Assembly (NCBI GenBank): GCA_965215025.1
Contig: CBDCCV010000001.1
Location: forward strand, 2,378,121-2,442,120
From: CBDCCV01 sp965215025
GTDB lineage: Bacteria > Bacteroidota > Rhodothermia > Rhodothermales > Salinibacteraceae
Direction of reading: 5' to 3'
Length of the DNA: 64,000 nucleotides
Of the stretch, positions 30,428 to 40,208 are shown piece after piece. Position 1 is the stretch's first letter; every line of letters begins with the position of its first letter. The position numbers and the translations under genes were made by a program. The notes under the pieces were generated by a model. The model ran no database searches, was not told the origin of the DNA, and was given only the letters and a program-made list of their open reading frames with translations.

Positions 30428-33241
30428 ATGGACGACCCGCTGCCCCCGCAGGCTTTTAACCTTGAAGACCCGAGCGAAGCGCCTGACCATGACGCGCCCG
30501 CCGAGGACACGCCCCAGAGCGACCCGTCGTACGACGTGTTCGCGCCGCGCCGCCAGCCGCTCGATGCCCTCTTCGCGCCGGAGAGCGTGGCGGTGATTGG
30601 TGCCTCGGGGCAGGAGGGGAGTGTGGGACGCACGCTCTTGTGGAACCTCATCTCCAACCCGTTCGGCGGGACGGTGTACCCGGTGAATCCGGGGCGCGCG
30701 AGCGTTTTGGGTGTGCGCGCCTACGCCTCGGTGGGCGCGCTGCCGGAGACGGTGGACCTAGCCGTCATCGCCACGCCGGCCCGGACGGTGCCGGGCATCA
30801 TCCGCGAGTGCGCCGAGGCGGGCGTGCCGGGCGCCGTCATCATCTCGGCCGGGTTCAAGGAGGTGGGCGAAGAGGGCGTGCGGCTTGAAGAGGAGATCCG
30901 CCAGACGGCGCGGCAGGCCGGGATGCGCATCATCGGGCCGAACTGCCTGGGCGTGATGCGCCCGCCCACGGGCCTGAACGCCACCTTCGCCGGGGCGATG
31001 GCGCCCGCCGGCTCAGTCGGCCTCATCAGCCAGAGCGGCGCCATCATGACGGCCATCCTCGACCACAGCTTCCGCGAGAACATCGGCTTCTCGGCGTTCG
31101 TGTCCATCGGCTCGATGCTTGACGTGGACTGGGGCGACCTGATTTACTACCTCGGCGACGACCCGAAGACGGAGAGCATCGTCATCTACATGGAATCGGT
31201 GGGCGATGCGCGCTCGTTCCTCTCCGCCGCGCGCGAGGTGGCGCTGCGCAAGCCCATCATCGTCATCAAGGCGGGGCGGACGCAGCAGGCCGCGCAGGCG
31301 GCGGCCTCGCACACAGGCACGCTTGCCGGCTCGGACGCCGTCTTGGACGCCGCCTTCCGGCGCACGGGCGTCTTGCGCGTCGAAAGGATCTCCGACCTCT
31401 TCTACCTGGCCGAGGCGCTCTCGAAGCAGCCGCGCCCCGAAGGGCCGCGCCTCACCATCGTCACCAACGCGGGCGGCCCCGGCGTCCTCACCACCGACGC
31501 CCTGATCCGCGGCGGCGGCACGCTGGCCGAGATTTCGGGCGAGACGAAGCGGGAGCTGGACGCCATCCTCCCGCCGGCCTGGAGCCACGCGAATCCCGTG
31601 GATCTTTTAGGAGATGCCACGCCGGAGCGCTACGCCCAAACGCTCGAGGTCGCCGCCGCTGATGAGGAAAGCGACGGGCTGCTCGCCATCCTCACGCCGC
31701 AGGCCATGACGGACGCCACGGAAACGGCGCGGCGCCTGGCGCCCTTCGCGCACCAAAGCCGCAAGCCGATCTTGGCCAGCTGGATGGGCGGCGCCTCCAC
31801 CGTCGAGGGCGAGGAGATCCTCAACCGCGCCGGCATCCCCACCTTCGGCTACCCGGACACGGCCGCGCGCGTGTTCAACTACATGTGGCAGTACAGCTAC
31901 AACCTGCGCGGCCTCTACGAGACGCCCTCGGTGCCGGACGCCGGCGGCGTGGACGGCCTGGACCGGGGGGCCGCCCGCCAGATCATCGAAGAAGCCGCAG
32001 GAGAAGGCCGCACGCTCCTCACCGAGCACGAGTCGAAAAAGCTCTTCGCCGCCTACGGTCTCCCCGTCGTCGAGACGCGCCGGGCCGACACGGCCGACGA
32101 GGCCGTCCGGCACGCCGAGCAGATCGGCTACCCGGTGGTCGTGAAGCTCGACTCGAAAACCATCACGCATAAGATGGACGTGGGCGGGGTGAAGCTGAAT
32201 CTCAAAAACGCCGAGGCCGTCCGCTCGGCCTTCGAGGGGATGCAGCGGGGCCTCGAAAAGCGCGGCCAGGCCGAGGCCTTCGACGGCGTCACCGTCCAGC
32301 CGATGGTGAGCGTCGAAGGCTACGAACTCATCGTGGGCAGCTCGTTCGACGCGCAGTTCGGCCCCGTGCTCTTGTTCGGCGCGGGCGGCTCCTTGGTGGA
32401 GGTGTTCGAGGACCGTGCCCTCGGCCTGCCGCCCCTGAACACGACGCTGGCGCAGCGCATGATCGAGCAGACGAAGATCTACAAGGCCCTTCAAGGCGTG
32501 CGCGGGCGTGATCCGGTGGACCTCGAAGGCCTGCGCAGCATCCTCGTGCGCTTTAGCCAGCTTGCCATCGAGCAGCCCATCATCCGCGAGATCGACGTGA
32601 ACCCGCTCCTGGCCTCGCCCGAGCGCATCGTGGCGCTCGACGCGCGCGTGGTTCTGCACGACGAGGCCGAGCGCGAAAAGCGGCCCGAGCCGGCCATCCG
32701 CCCCTACCCGCGCCAGTACGCCGGCGAGTGGACCGCGCGCGACGGCACCTCGGTTTTCATCCGCCCGATCCGCCCGGAGGACGAGCCGCTCTTGATCGGC
32801 TTTCACGAGCGGCTCTCCGAGCGGAGCGTCTACCTCCGCTACGCCTCTTTGATGAAGACGAGCCAGCGCGTGGCGCACGAGCGGCTCGTGCGCATCTGCT
32901 TCAATGACTACGACCGCGAGATCGCCCTCGTGGTCGAGCGGCCCAACCCGCAGACGGGCGCGCCGGAGATCATCGGCGTGGGGCGGCTGACGAAGCTTTT
33001 CGGCACGAACGACGGCGAGTTCGCCATGCTCGTGGCCGACGACGTGCAGCGCCTCGGCATCGGCACCGAGCTGTTGAAGCGGCTCGTGCAGGTGGGGCGC
33101 GACGAGAACCTGGACCACATCCTGGCCGACATCCTGCGCCAGAACCGCGCCATGCAGCGCGTGTGCCAGAAGCTCGGCTTCGACATCGTGCGCAGCCCCG
33201 ACTTCCAGGACCCGATGGTCAAGGCGGTGAAGGTGCTCTAA
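30428..33241 (+). CDS. Bifunctional acyl-CoA synthetase (ADP-forming-like)/GNAT acetyltransferase (937 aa)
   Basis: The domain order is that of Pat-type protein acyltransferases. Residues 40-140 form a CoA-binding Rossmann domain (PESVAVIGASGQEGSVGR). Residues 185-500 form the succinyl-CoA ligase-like part; the active-site His lies in AAASHTGTLAG near 298. Residues 520-740 are ATP-grasp (GYPVVVKLDSKTITHKMDVG). Residues 760-937 are a GNAT domain (FIRPIRPEDEPLLIGFHERL, and acetyl-CoA loop RLGIGTELLKRLV). Such proteins either acetylate lysines on acetyl-CoA synthetase or run an ADP-forming ligase. The His is kept, so ligase activity is possible; both roles are inference. ATG 30428; the stop overlaps a repeat element. 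Confidence 0.9.
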   Translation: MDDPLPPQAFNLEDPSEAPDHDAPAEDTPQSDPSYDVFAPRRQPLDALFAPESVAVIGASGQEGSVGRTLLWNLISNPFGGTVYPVNPGRASVLGVRAYASVGALPETVDLAVIATPARTVPGIIRECAEAGVPGAVIISAGFKEVGEEGVRLEEEIRQTARQAGMRIIGPNCLGVMRPPTGLNATFAGAMAPAGSVGLISQSGAIMTAILDHSFRENIGFSAFVSIGSMLDVDWGDLIYYLGDDPKTESIVIYMESVGDARSFLSAAREVALRKPIIVIKAGRTQQAAQAAASHTGTLAGSDAVLDAAFRRTGVLRVERISDLFYLAEALSKQPRPEGPRLTIVTNAGGPGVLTTDALIRGGGTLAEISGETKRELDAILPPAWSHANPVDLLGDATPERYAQTLEVAAADEESDGLLAILTPQAMTDATETARRLAPFAHQSRKPILASWMGGASTVEGEEILNRAGIPTFGYPDTAARVFNYMWQYSYNLRGLYETPSVPDAGGVDGLDRGAARQIIEEAAGEGRTLLTEHESKKLFAAYGLPVVETRRADTADEAVRHAEQIGYPVVVKLDSKTITHKMDVGGVKLNLKNAEAVRSAFEGMQRGLEKRGQAEAFDGVTVQPMVSVEGYELIVGSSFDAQFGPVLLFGAGGSLVEVFEDRALGLPPLNTTLAQRMIEQTKIYKALQGVRGRDPVDLEGLRSILVRFSQLAIEQPIIREIDVNPLLASPERIVALDARVVLHDEAEREKRPEPAIRPYPRQYAGEWTARDGTSVFIRPIRPEDEPLLIGFHERLSERSVYLRYASLMKTSQRVAHERLVRICFNDYDREIALVVERPNPQTGAPEIIGVGRLTKLFGTNDGEFAMLVADDVQRLGIGTELLKRLVQVGRDENLDHILADILRQNRAMQRVCQKLGFDIVRSPDFQDPMVKAVKVL

Positions 33242-33450
33242 GGGTCTATCCGAAAACCTCAGCAACAGCGTCATCCTGAGCGCGCGAGGCGCGTCGAAGG
33301 ATCTCGGTAGCAGCGCGCGAACCCATCGCCTGCGGCAGCCCCCCGAGGCAGCGTTGAGATCTTTTCCTTCGGTAAGCTTCGCTTTGACTGCGCTCGGCTG
33401 AGGCTCGCCCCGCTCAAGATGGCACCGTGAAGTGAGCTTTCGGATAGGGA
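33241..33450. repeat. Inverted-repeat (MITE-like) element, about 210 bp
   Basis: Ends are AGGGTCTATCCGAAAACCTC (33241-33260) and GAGCTTTCGGATAGGGACT (33434-33452). One is the near-perfect reverse complement of the other. Inside are CGTCATCCTGAGCGC and GTCGAAGGATCTC, the same core as in other repeats in this window. It starts at the stop codon of the acyl-CoA synthetase gene and contains no gene. Confidence 0.6.
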
Positions 33451-33460
33451 CTAAAACATG

Positions 33461-33506
33461 CGTCGTTACTGTTCAGCCAAACGATTTTCCCCAGACCGTA
33501 ACGACG
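33461..33506. repeat. Short inverted repeat upstream of the sensor kinase
   Basis: CGTCGTTAC (33461-33469) and GTAACGACG (33498-33506) are perfect nine-base arms around a 28-base loop. It lies in the 230 bases between the MITE-like element and the kinase gene, where nothing else was recognised. Binding site or RNA hairpin are both possible. Confidence 0.4.
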
Positions 33507-33679
33507 AGGGCGGGTTGTTGGTGGAGACTTAATCCCTTTCAGCGGTACCCAAGTGGTGGGCTTGCGAACTCACTATTACAAGAACTACAGCTTAAAGAGG
33601 TGTCCTACTAACGCACCCGCCGCAGTGGAAGGCACGTCCGAGCAGGGGGGCGTTCGGCAGCGAAGTGGCACCGCCACGC

Positions 33680-36016
33680 ATGACTGAGACCACGCAGGAC
33701 CAGCTGGAAGCCGAGATAGAAGCGCTCCGCGCGCAGCTTGCCGAAAAAGACCAAACCATCGGCCGGCTGCGCACGCGCGCGTGGGGATACGAGCGCCTGC
33801 TGACGCGGGCCGAGCGCCGCGTCGCCGAGATCCAGCCGCGCGAGGGTGCCCGGCCGCACGTCCGGTTTCTGAACGGCGAGGACGAGGCCGAGGAGGCGTC
33901 AGGGGCGCTCCAGGCGCTGCTCTCTACAGACGAGGCGCAGGCCCGCCAGGACCACGCGCTCGCCAGCGGCTGCGTCGTCGAGTACGAAGACGTCGGGCGC
34001 GAGCGCGTCGCAGACGAGCACGCCGGCCCTGCGGAAGAAGCCGCCGCCCCAGCGAAGCGATGGCGCATCACGCTCGTGCCCGCGCCCGCCAGCAAGGCCG
34101 ACCGCCTCATCGCCACGGCGCGCGACGTGACGGACGAGCGCGACGTGGCCGAGGAGCTGCGCAGCACGGAGCAGCTCTACCACCGTCTCGTGGAGGTGCT
34201 GGCGGACCCGGTCATCATCACCGACGCCGAGGGCACGCTGCTCTACGTCAACGCCGCCGGGGCGGACATGCTCGGCGCGCTCTCGGCCGGGCCGCTGGTG
34301 GGCGAGCCGGTCTGGCGCTTTCTGGACCCGGCCGAGCGCGAGGCCGTGCGGGGGCGGTACCAGGGCTTCATGGCGCGGGAGGAGCCGGTGGCCTTTGGCG
34401 AGTACGCGCTGAAGCGCCTCGACGGCGAGTGGGTGCCGGTGGAGACGGCCTCGGTGCCGGTGCAGTACCAGGGCCGCGCCGCCGTCTTGACCACCGCGCG
34501 CGACCTGCGCGGGCGCCGCGAGATGGCCGAGGCCCTTTCCGAGACGCTCGACCTTTTCTACAACGTCTACCAGATCGGCCCCACGGCGCTCGCCATCAGC
34601 CGCGTGGCGGACCACGTCTTCCTCGAGGTCAACGAGCAGTTCCTGCGCTTGACCGGCTACGCGCGCGAGGAGGTGGTGGGCGCCTCGCGCGAGCAGATTG
34701 ACCTGTGGGTCTCCGCCTCGGAGCGGCGCGCCTTCCTGGCCACGCTGGGGCGCCACGGCGCCGTGCGCGACTTCGAGGCGCGCATCCGGCGTAAGAGCGG
34801 CGAGGTGCGCACGCACCTCATCTCGGCACAGCTGGTGGACGTGCGCGGCGAGGCGTGCGTGCTCCTCTCGGGCCTGGACATCACCGAGCGCCGGCGCTCG
34901 GCCCTGGCCGAGCGCGAGAGCCAGGCGCTCTTCCGCGAGGTCTTCCGCGCCAGTCCGGCCGGCATCAGCATCACCCGCTTTGAGGACGGCCACATCCTTG
35001 ACGCCAACGAGGCGTTCTGTCACCTCACCGGCTACAGACGCGAGGAACTGATCGGGCGCACCACGCAGGCGCTTGGGCTGTGGGCGCAGTCGGAGCAGCG
35101 GGCCGAGCTGATGGCCTCGCTGCAAAGTGAGCAGGGCGCCCTGCGCGACTACGAGGCCGACCTGCGCACCAAAAGCGGCGAGGTGCGCACGGGCCTCTTC
35201 TCTTTCCAGCGCATTCAGGTAGAAGGGAAGGCGTGCCTGTTGAGCGTGGGCGTGGACATCACCAACCGCAAGGAGGCCGAGCGCGCGCTCCTGGACGCCC
35301 GCCAGCGCGCCGAGGAGATGGCGCGCTTCCGCACGGGCCTCTTGACGAACATGACGCACGAGGTGCGCACGCCGCTCACCGTGATCCTGGGCTTTAGCTC
35401 GATGCTGCGCCAGGGCGTGCGCCCCTCGCACCGCCGCTTCGTGGACCTCATCGAGCGGAGCGGGCGGCGGCTCCTCCTCACGCTCGACTCCGTGCTGGAC
35501 CTGGCGCAGCTCGAGGCCGGGATGCTCCAGGTCGAGCGCCGCCCGTACAACGTCGTGGACATCGCCTACACCGCCGTCGAAGCCTTCCGCCCTATCGCTG
35601 CCGAGAAGGAACTGGCCCTGCGCTTCGACCTGCCGCGCCACGGCGTCTACGCCCGCACCGACTACGAGATCGTGACGCGCGTGCTGAACCACCTTTTAGA
35701 CAACGCCGTCAAGTTCACGGAGGCCGGCCGCGTAGAGGTGACCATCAGCACGGAAGCGGAGCAGCAGGTGGCCATCAGCATCGCGGACACGGGCATCGGC
35801 ATCGGCGAGGACTTCCTGCCGCGTCTCTTCGACGCCTTTTCGCAGGAGTCCACGGGGCTGGAGCGCACGTATCAGGGGACCGGGCTGGGGCTGGCCGTCT
35901 CCAAGCGGCTCATCGAGCAGATCGGCGGGCACCTGCGCGTGTCGAGCCGGAAAGGGGAGGGGAGCACCTTTACCGTCGTCCTGCCGAAGGCTGCCGGGGC
36001 GAGCATCGCCGCGTGA
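33680..36016 (+). CDS. Soluble multi-PAS sensor histidine kinase (778 aa)
   Basis: An orphan two-component sensor without membrane helices. Residues 5-45 look coiled-coil (LEAEIEALRAQLAEKDQ). At least three PAS domains follow: VEVLADPVIITDAEGTLLYV near 170, YQIGPTALAISRVADHV near 300, and FRASPAGISITRFEDGHILD near 425. The phosphoacceptor His560 is in LTNMTHEVRTPLTVILGFS. The ATPase has N-box NHLLDNAVKFTEAG, G1 IADTGIGI and G2 GTGLGLAVSKRL. The PAS domains lack obvious heme or FMN residues. No response regulator is adjacent, so the partner is unknown. ATG 33680 is used; GTG 33665 is an alternative start. It is followed by UPF0182. Confidence 0.92.
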   Translation: MTETTQDQLEAEIEALRAQLAEKDQTIGRLRTRAWGYERLLTRAERRVAEIQPREGARPHVRFLNGEDEAEEASGALQALLSTDEAQARQDHALASGCVVEYEDVGRERVADEHAGPAEEAAAPAKRWRITLVPAPASKADRLIATARDVTDERDVAEELRSTEQLYHRLVEVLADPVIITDAEGTLLYVNAAGADMLGALSAGPLVGEPVWRFLDPAEREAVRGRYQGFMAREEPVAFGEYALKRLDGEWVPVETASVPVQYQGRAAVLTTARDLRGRREMAEALSETLDLFYNVYQIGPTALAISRVADHVFLEVNEQFLRLTGYAREEVVGASREQIDLWVSASERRAFLATLGRHGAVRDFEARIRRKSGEVRTHLISAQLVDVRGEACVLLSGLDITERRRSALAERESQALFREVFRASPAGISITRFEDGHILDANEAFCHLTGYRREELIGRTTQALGLWAQSEQRAELMASLQSEQGALRDYEADLRTKSGEVRTGLFSFQRIQVEGKACLLSVGVDITNRKEAERALLDARQRAEEMARFRTGLLTNMTHEVRTPLTVILGFSSMLRQGVRPSHRRFVDLIERSGRRLLLTLDSVLDLAQLEAGMLQVERRPYNVVDIAYTAVEAFRPIAAEKELALRFDLPRHGVYARTDYEIVTRVLNHLLDNAVKFTEAGRVEVTISTEAEQQVAISIADTGIGIGEDFLPRLFDAFSQESTGLERTYQGTGLGLAVSKRLIEQIGGHLRVSSRKGEGSTFTVVLPKAAGASIAA

Positions 36017-36221
36017 GCCTTCTTGTCCAAACAGCCTTGGCTTGACGCGCGGACGCTGAGCGCATCAGCGTGCGCCGCTGCCGAAGCCCCGTTGCCGAAC
36101 CGGAGCCGCCCCCGCGCATTGGATAGGGACGCGGCAAGAGCGCACGCGCCGGGCACACGTCTCGCCACCCGGACGGACCTCGCCTGCCGCGGGCGTTCTC
36201 TTTCACCGTCCGCCGTGCTCT

Positions 36222-39101
36222 ATGGCTTCGCTTTTCCGCTCGCGCCGCACGTTCCGGGTCGTCCTCGCCGGCGCGTTCCTTACCCTCTTCTTCCTGCTGC
36301 TCCTGCCCGAGTACGTGGTCGAGCTGCTGTGGATGAAGGCGCTCGGCTATGCGTCCGTCTTTTGGAAGATCCTCCGCCTCAAGGCCGTGCTTTTTGTGGT
36401 GGCCTTCGTGGTGGTGGCCGGCTACCTGGGCGGGAACCTCTTCTACCTCGTACGCCAGCTTCCGCCCCTGTGGGCCTCGCGGTGGGCGCGCGAGGGTGAG
36501 GCGCCCACCATCGGCGAGATGCGGCTTACGCGCGGGCGCCTGCGCGTGGTGGCCGCCGTCTTCGCCGCGCTCGTGGCGCTCGCCTTTGCCGGCAGCTTTG
36601 CTGCGCGCTGGGACACCTTCGTGCGCTTTGCCAGCGGGCAGGCCTACGGGCAGGTGGACCCGATTTTCGGGCAGGACCTCGCGTTCTACATGCTGCGCTT
36701 GCCCTTTATCGAAGCGCTGCAGAGCGCGCTCGTCTCGCTCGCCTTTCTGACGCTCCTCATCCTGGGCACGGTGTACTTCCTCATGGGCGAGGTGGAGGTG
36801 CACCAGGGGCGCGTGCACGTCAGGCCCTCGGTGGTGCGCCACCTGGCCTTGAACCTCATGCTGCTCTTGACCGGGTGGGCCTGGGGGTTCTACCTCGACC
36901 GCTTCGGGCTTTTGACCTCGCCCGGCGGCGTCGTCTACGGCGCCAGCTACACCGACGTCCACGTGATGCTTCCGGCGCTCTGGGTGATGGTCTTCGCCTC
37001 GCTCGCCCTGGTGGGCATCGTGGCGCTCAACCTGCGCCGCTACCGCTTCCGGCTCCTGGCCTGGAGCGGCGCGGCGTACGTGCTGCTTTTGGCCGGCGGC
37101 CTCGTCCTCCTGCCCATGCTCGTGCAGCAGGTCTACGTCGAGCCGAACGAGCTGCGCCTCGAGACGCCCTACCTCGAGAGCAACATCGCCTTGACGCGCG
37201 AGGCGTACGGCCTCACCGCCGTCGAGGAGCGCTCCTACCCGGCCGAGACGAACCTCACGGCCGAAGAGGTCCAGGCCAACGAGGCTACCATCCGCAACAT
37301 CCGGCTCTGGGACCCGCGCCTCCTCCTGAGCACCTACAAGCAGATCCAGGAGATCCGCACGTACTACGAGTTCTACAACGTGGACATCGACCGCTACACG
37401 CTCGGCGGCGACTATCGCCAGGTGATGATCTCCGGCCGCGAGCTGGCGCAGACGCTCCCCGGCCGCGCCGACTCCTGGGTCAACCGCCACCTGCAGTACA
37501 CGCACGGCTACGGCTCGGTCCTCAACCTCGTGGCGCAGCAGGGCAGCGAGGGCATCCCCAACCTCCTCTTGAAGAACCTCCCGCCGGAGACGGACTTCCC
37601 CGAACTGCGCGTGGACGAGCCGGCCATCTACTACGGCGAAGGCATCCCCACCTACCGCATCGTAAACACCGAGGCCCTGGAGCTGAACTACCCCAGGGGC
37701 GACGACAACGTCTACGTTCACTACGACGGCACCGGCGGCGTGCTCCTGGGCGGCTTCTGGCGGCAGCTGCTCTTTGCCTGGACGTTCTCCGATTACAACA
37801 TCGTCCTCTCAGATTACCTCACCGACGGGAGCCGGATTCAGTTCTGGAACCGCGTGCAGACGCGCATCCGCCGCGTGGCCCCCTTCCTCCAGCTCGACGG
37901 CGACCCGTACCTCGTCCTCTCCGATCAGCGGCAGTACTGGGTGCAGGACGCCTACACCACGGCGCCGGCGTTCCCCTACGCCGAGCCGGCCGACCGCGCC
38001 GTCCTGAGCGAGCGCGCCGAGCTGCGCCGTAGCGCCCCTTTCAGCTACATCCGCAACTCGGTCAAGGTGGTCGTGGACGCCTACGACGGTGACGTCTCCT
38101 TCTACGTCATGGACGAGACCGACCCCGTCCTGGGCGCCTACCGCGAGGCGTTCCCCGACCTCTTCCAGCCGCTCTCGGCGCTCTCGGACGACCTGCGCAG
38201 CCACCTGCGCTACCCGCAGGACCTCTTCGAGGTGCAGATCGAGAAGTACCGCCGCTACCACATGCGCATCCCCAAGGTTTTTTACAACAACGAGGACCTC
38301 TGGACGCGCCCGCAGGAGCAGTACGCCGGCGAGCCGCGCATCATGGAACCGTACTACATCCTCACGCGGCTCCCCGGCGAGGAGCGCCTCGAGTTCATGC
38401 TGATGACGCCGTTCACGCCCGAGGAGCGCGACAACATGATCGGCTGGATGGCCGCCAAGAGCGACTTCCCCGACTACGGCCAGCTCGTCGTCTACGAGCT
38501 GCCCAAGGAGAAGCTGATCTACGGCCCGAGCCAGGTCGAGGCGCGCATCGACCAGGACACCGAGATCTCGCGCCAGCTCTCCCTGTGGGATCAGCGCGGC
38601 TCGCGCGTGGTGCGCGGGAACCTCATCGTCGTGCCCGTGGAGGAGTCGTTCCTCTACGTCGAGCCGGTGTACCTCATCGCCGAGGAGGGGCAGATCCCGC
38701 AGCTCAGCCGCGTGATCGTGGCCTACGGCGAGCGCGTGGCCATGGCACGGAGCCTCGAAGGCGCCCTGGCCGACGTGCTGGGGATGCGCTTGGCCCTCTT
38801 CGACGAAGGCACTGGCGAGGAGCAGGCGCTCCCGGAGGCCGCTCCAGGCGAAGAGGCGCCCGGCCGAGCCGCCGTTCCACCCGTCCTCGCCCAGCGAACG
38901 GCGGCCGAGCTGGAAGAGGCGCGCGGCCTGCTCCAGGAGGCGCGCCAGGCCCTCCAGCGCGGCGACTTCGCCGCCTTCGGCGAGGCGTTCCAGGCGCTCG
39001 AAGAAGCGCTCGAAGCCTCCGACGGCACCGCCGCCCCCGACTCGCTCGCGCCCATCGGCGCTTCCGCCAACGAGGAGGCTGACACCGAGCGCAGGCCGTA
39101 G
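36222..39101 (+). CDS. UPF0182 family membrane protein (959 aa)
   Basis: A large protein of unknown function. The first 320 residues contain about seven transmembrane helices (for example VVLAGAFLTLFFLLLLPEYV and LFVVAFVVVAGYLGGNLFYL). A large extracytoplasmic region follows with family blocks NIRLWDPRLLLSTYKQIQE, YGEGIPTYRIVNTEALELNY and FYVMDETDPVLGAYREAFP. The end (ELEEARGLLQEARQALQRGD) is an Ala/Glu-rich helical tail. Its length is normal for the family, which occurs in Actinobacteria, cyanobacteria and others. ATG 36222. A small membrane protein gene follows 33 bases downstream. Confidence 0.92.
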   Translation: MASLFRSRRTFRVVLAGAFLTLFFLLLLPEYVVELLWMKALGYASVFWKILRLKAVLFVVAFVVVAGYLGGNLFYLVRQLPPLWASRWAREGEAPTIGEMRLTRGRLRVVAAVFAALVALAFAGSFAARWDTFVRFASGQAYGQVDPIFGQDLAFYMLRLPFIEALQSALVSLAFLTLLILGTVYFLMGEVEVHQGRVHVRPSVVRHLALNLMLLLTGWAWGFYLDRFGLLTSPGGVVYGASYTDVHVMLPALWVMVFASLALVGIVALNLRRYRFRLLAWSGAAYVLLLAGGLVLLPMLVQQVYVEPNELRLETPYLESNIALTREAYGLTAVEERSYPAETNLTAEEVQANEATIRNIRLWDPRLLLSTYKQIQEIRTYYEFYNVDIDRYTLGGDYRQVMISGRELAQTLPGRADSWVNRHLQYTHGYGSVLNLVAQQGSEGIPNLLLKNLPPETDFPELRVDEPAIYYGEGIPTYRIVNTEALELNYPRGDDNVYVHYDGTGGVLLGGFWRQLLFAWTFSDYNIVLSDYLTDGSRIQFWNRVQTRIRRVAPFLQLDGDPYLVLSDQRQYWVQDAYTTAPAFPYAEPADRAVLSERAELRRSAPFSYIRNSVKVVVDAYDGDVSFYVMDETDPVLGAYREAFPDLFQPLSALSDDLRSHLRYPQDLFEVQIEKYRRYHMRIPKVFYNNEDLWTRPQEQYAGEPRIMEPYYILTRLPGEERLEFMLMTPFTPEERDNMIGWMAAKSDFPDYGQLVVYELPKEKLIYGPSQVEARIDQDTEISRQLSLWDQRGSRVVRGNLIVVPVEESFLYVEPVYLIAEEGQIPQLSRVIVAYGERVAMARSLEGALADVLGMRLALFDEGTGEEQALPEAAPGEEAPGRAAVPPVLAQRTAAELEEARGLLQEARQALQRGDFAAFGEAFQALEEALEASDGTAAPDSLAPIGASANEEADTERRP

Positions 39102-39133
39102 CTTGCCCGCTCCGTCACTGCAACCACCGCTCC

Positions 39134-39461
39134 ATGAAGCGCCGTACCATCTTTTGGCTACTGAGTCTTTTGGCCTTTGAGTCTTTTGGCCTTTGCCGTG
39201 TTTTACGGTCTTTCCGGCGGCATCACAGTAGAAGGGCATGAAGCCACTCCAATCAGTTTTCTCTTTTTCGACGTAGCGACGCATTTTCTGATGCTGGCTA
39301 TTCTTGCTGGAATAATCGCTTCGATGCTGGCCCTTTTTCTGCTGCGGTCCCGACGGTACCTCGCGCGGGTAGTAGAACTGTTCCCGGTAGCGTTCTTCGC
39401 GGTCACGCTTCTGCTAACGCTTGCCTTCTTATCCATCGGCGATGCAGGGCCGATCACGTAG
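39134..39461 (+). CDS. Small hydrophobic membrane protein, start shifted by a 16-bp duplication
   Basis: The downstream open frame encodes about 94 residues with three hydrophobic helices (SFLFFDVATHFLMLAILAGII, ALFLLRSRRYL and VAFFAVTLLLTLAFL). A natural ATG at 39134 (MKRRTIFWLLSLLAF) is out of frame with it. The cause is visible: TGAGTCTTTTGGCCTT occurs twice in tandem (39162-39177 and 39178-39193). Removing one copy joins MKRRTIFWLLSLLAF to AVFYGLSGG without a break. As it stands, the ATG frame ends at 39241, and the rest could only start at TTG 39177. No family is recognised. Its position after UPF0182 suggests co-transcription. Confidence 0.6.
39162..39193 (+). repeat. Tandem 16-bp direct duplication
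   Basis: TGAGTCTTTTGGCCTT at 39162-39177 is repeated exactly at 39178-39193. The unit is not a multiple of three, so it shifts the reading frame of the small membrane protein gene. Slipped-strand replication is the likely origin. Confidence 0.85.
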
Positions 39462-39543
39462 CGGCACGAGACAACCAGCGGATGCATCAGAGGTGTTAAA
39501 AGCAGCGGCCCTGTGCTCCTTGCCCGGCGGCGCAAGCGTGTGC

Positions 39544-39550
39544 TACCTTG
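39544..39550 (+). promoter_or_regulatory. Candidate -7 element before hpt
   Basis: TACCTTG, followed by CGGG, lies 44 bases before the ATG of hpt and resembles the strings before rfbA and ctaB. Tentative. Confidence 0.25.
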
Positions 39551-39593
39551 CGGGCGTCCGCTGCTCCCTGACGATCAAGCCTGCTCCTCGCTC

Positions 39594-40208
39594 ATGGCAA
39601 CGCCCTCTGGCCGCGACGCCGCCGCCTCCGGCCTCTACATCCCCGATCCTGAGGCGGGCGACTTTGTGATCTGCCGGGGCGAGCGCTTCCGGCGCTACCT
39701 CAGCCGCGAGGCCATCCGCGAGCGCACGCAGGCGCTCGGGCAAGCCATCAGTCGGGACTACGCTGGGAAAAAGCCCATCTTCATCGGCGTCTTGAACGGC
39801 GCCTTCATCTTCCTTGCGGACCTCATGCGCGCCGTCGAGGTCGAGTGCGAGGTGGACTTCATGAAGCTCTCCTCCTACGGCGCGCTCAAGGTCTCCAGCG
39901 GCGAGGTCACGCAGCTCAAAAAGATCGACGCCGATCTCGAAGGGCGCGACGTCATCATCGTCGAGGACATCGTGGACACGGGCCACTCCATGGCGTTCAT
40001 CCTCGAAGGGATGGAAGCGGCGCGGCCCGCCTCGCTCCGCGTGGCCACGCTCCTGCACAAGCCCGAGGCCACCGAGGTGGACGTGCGCCTCGACTACGTG
40101 GGCTTCGAGATCCCCGACCTCTTCGTCATCGGCTACGGGCTGGACTACGGCCAGCTCGCGCGCAACCTGCCCGACATCTACATCCTGGACGAAGAAAAGG
40201 AGGGCTGA
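39594..40208 (+). CDS. hpt: Hypoxanthine phosphoribosyltransferase (204 aa)
   Basis: Salvages hypoxanthine (and often guanine) with PRPP to give nucleotides in the cytoplasm. The PRPP-binding signature VIIVEDIVDTGHSM is near residue 123. KPIFIGVLNGAFIFLADLMR and VDFMKLSSYG are the other conserved blocks, and FEIPDLFVIGYGLDYGQLARNLPDI is the C-terminal family pattern with the Asp/Tyr of purine binding. ATG 39594 was chosen; an upstream in-frame extension from 39513 contains Arg-rich sequence unlike protein. The N-terminus has about 25 extra residues compared with short bacterial Hpt. Confidence 0.94.
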   Translation: MATPSGRDAAASGLYIPDPEAGDFVICRGERFRRYLSREAIRERTQALGQAISRDYAGKKPIFIGVLNGAFIFLADLMRAVEVECEVDFMKLSSYGALKVSSGEVTQLKKIDADLEGRDVIIVEDIVDTGHSMAFILEGMEAARPASLRVATLLHKPEATEVDVRLDYVGFEIPDLFVIGYGLDYGQLARNLPDIYILDEEKEG

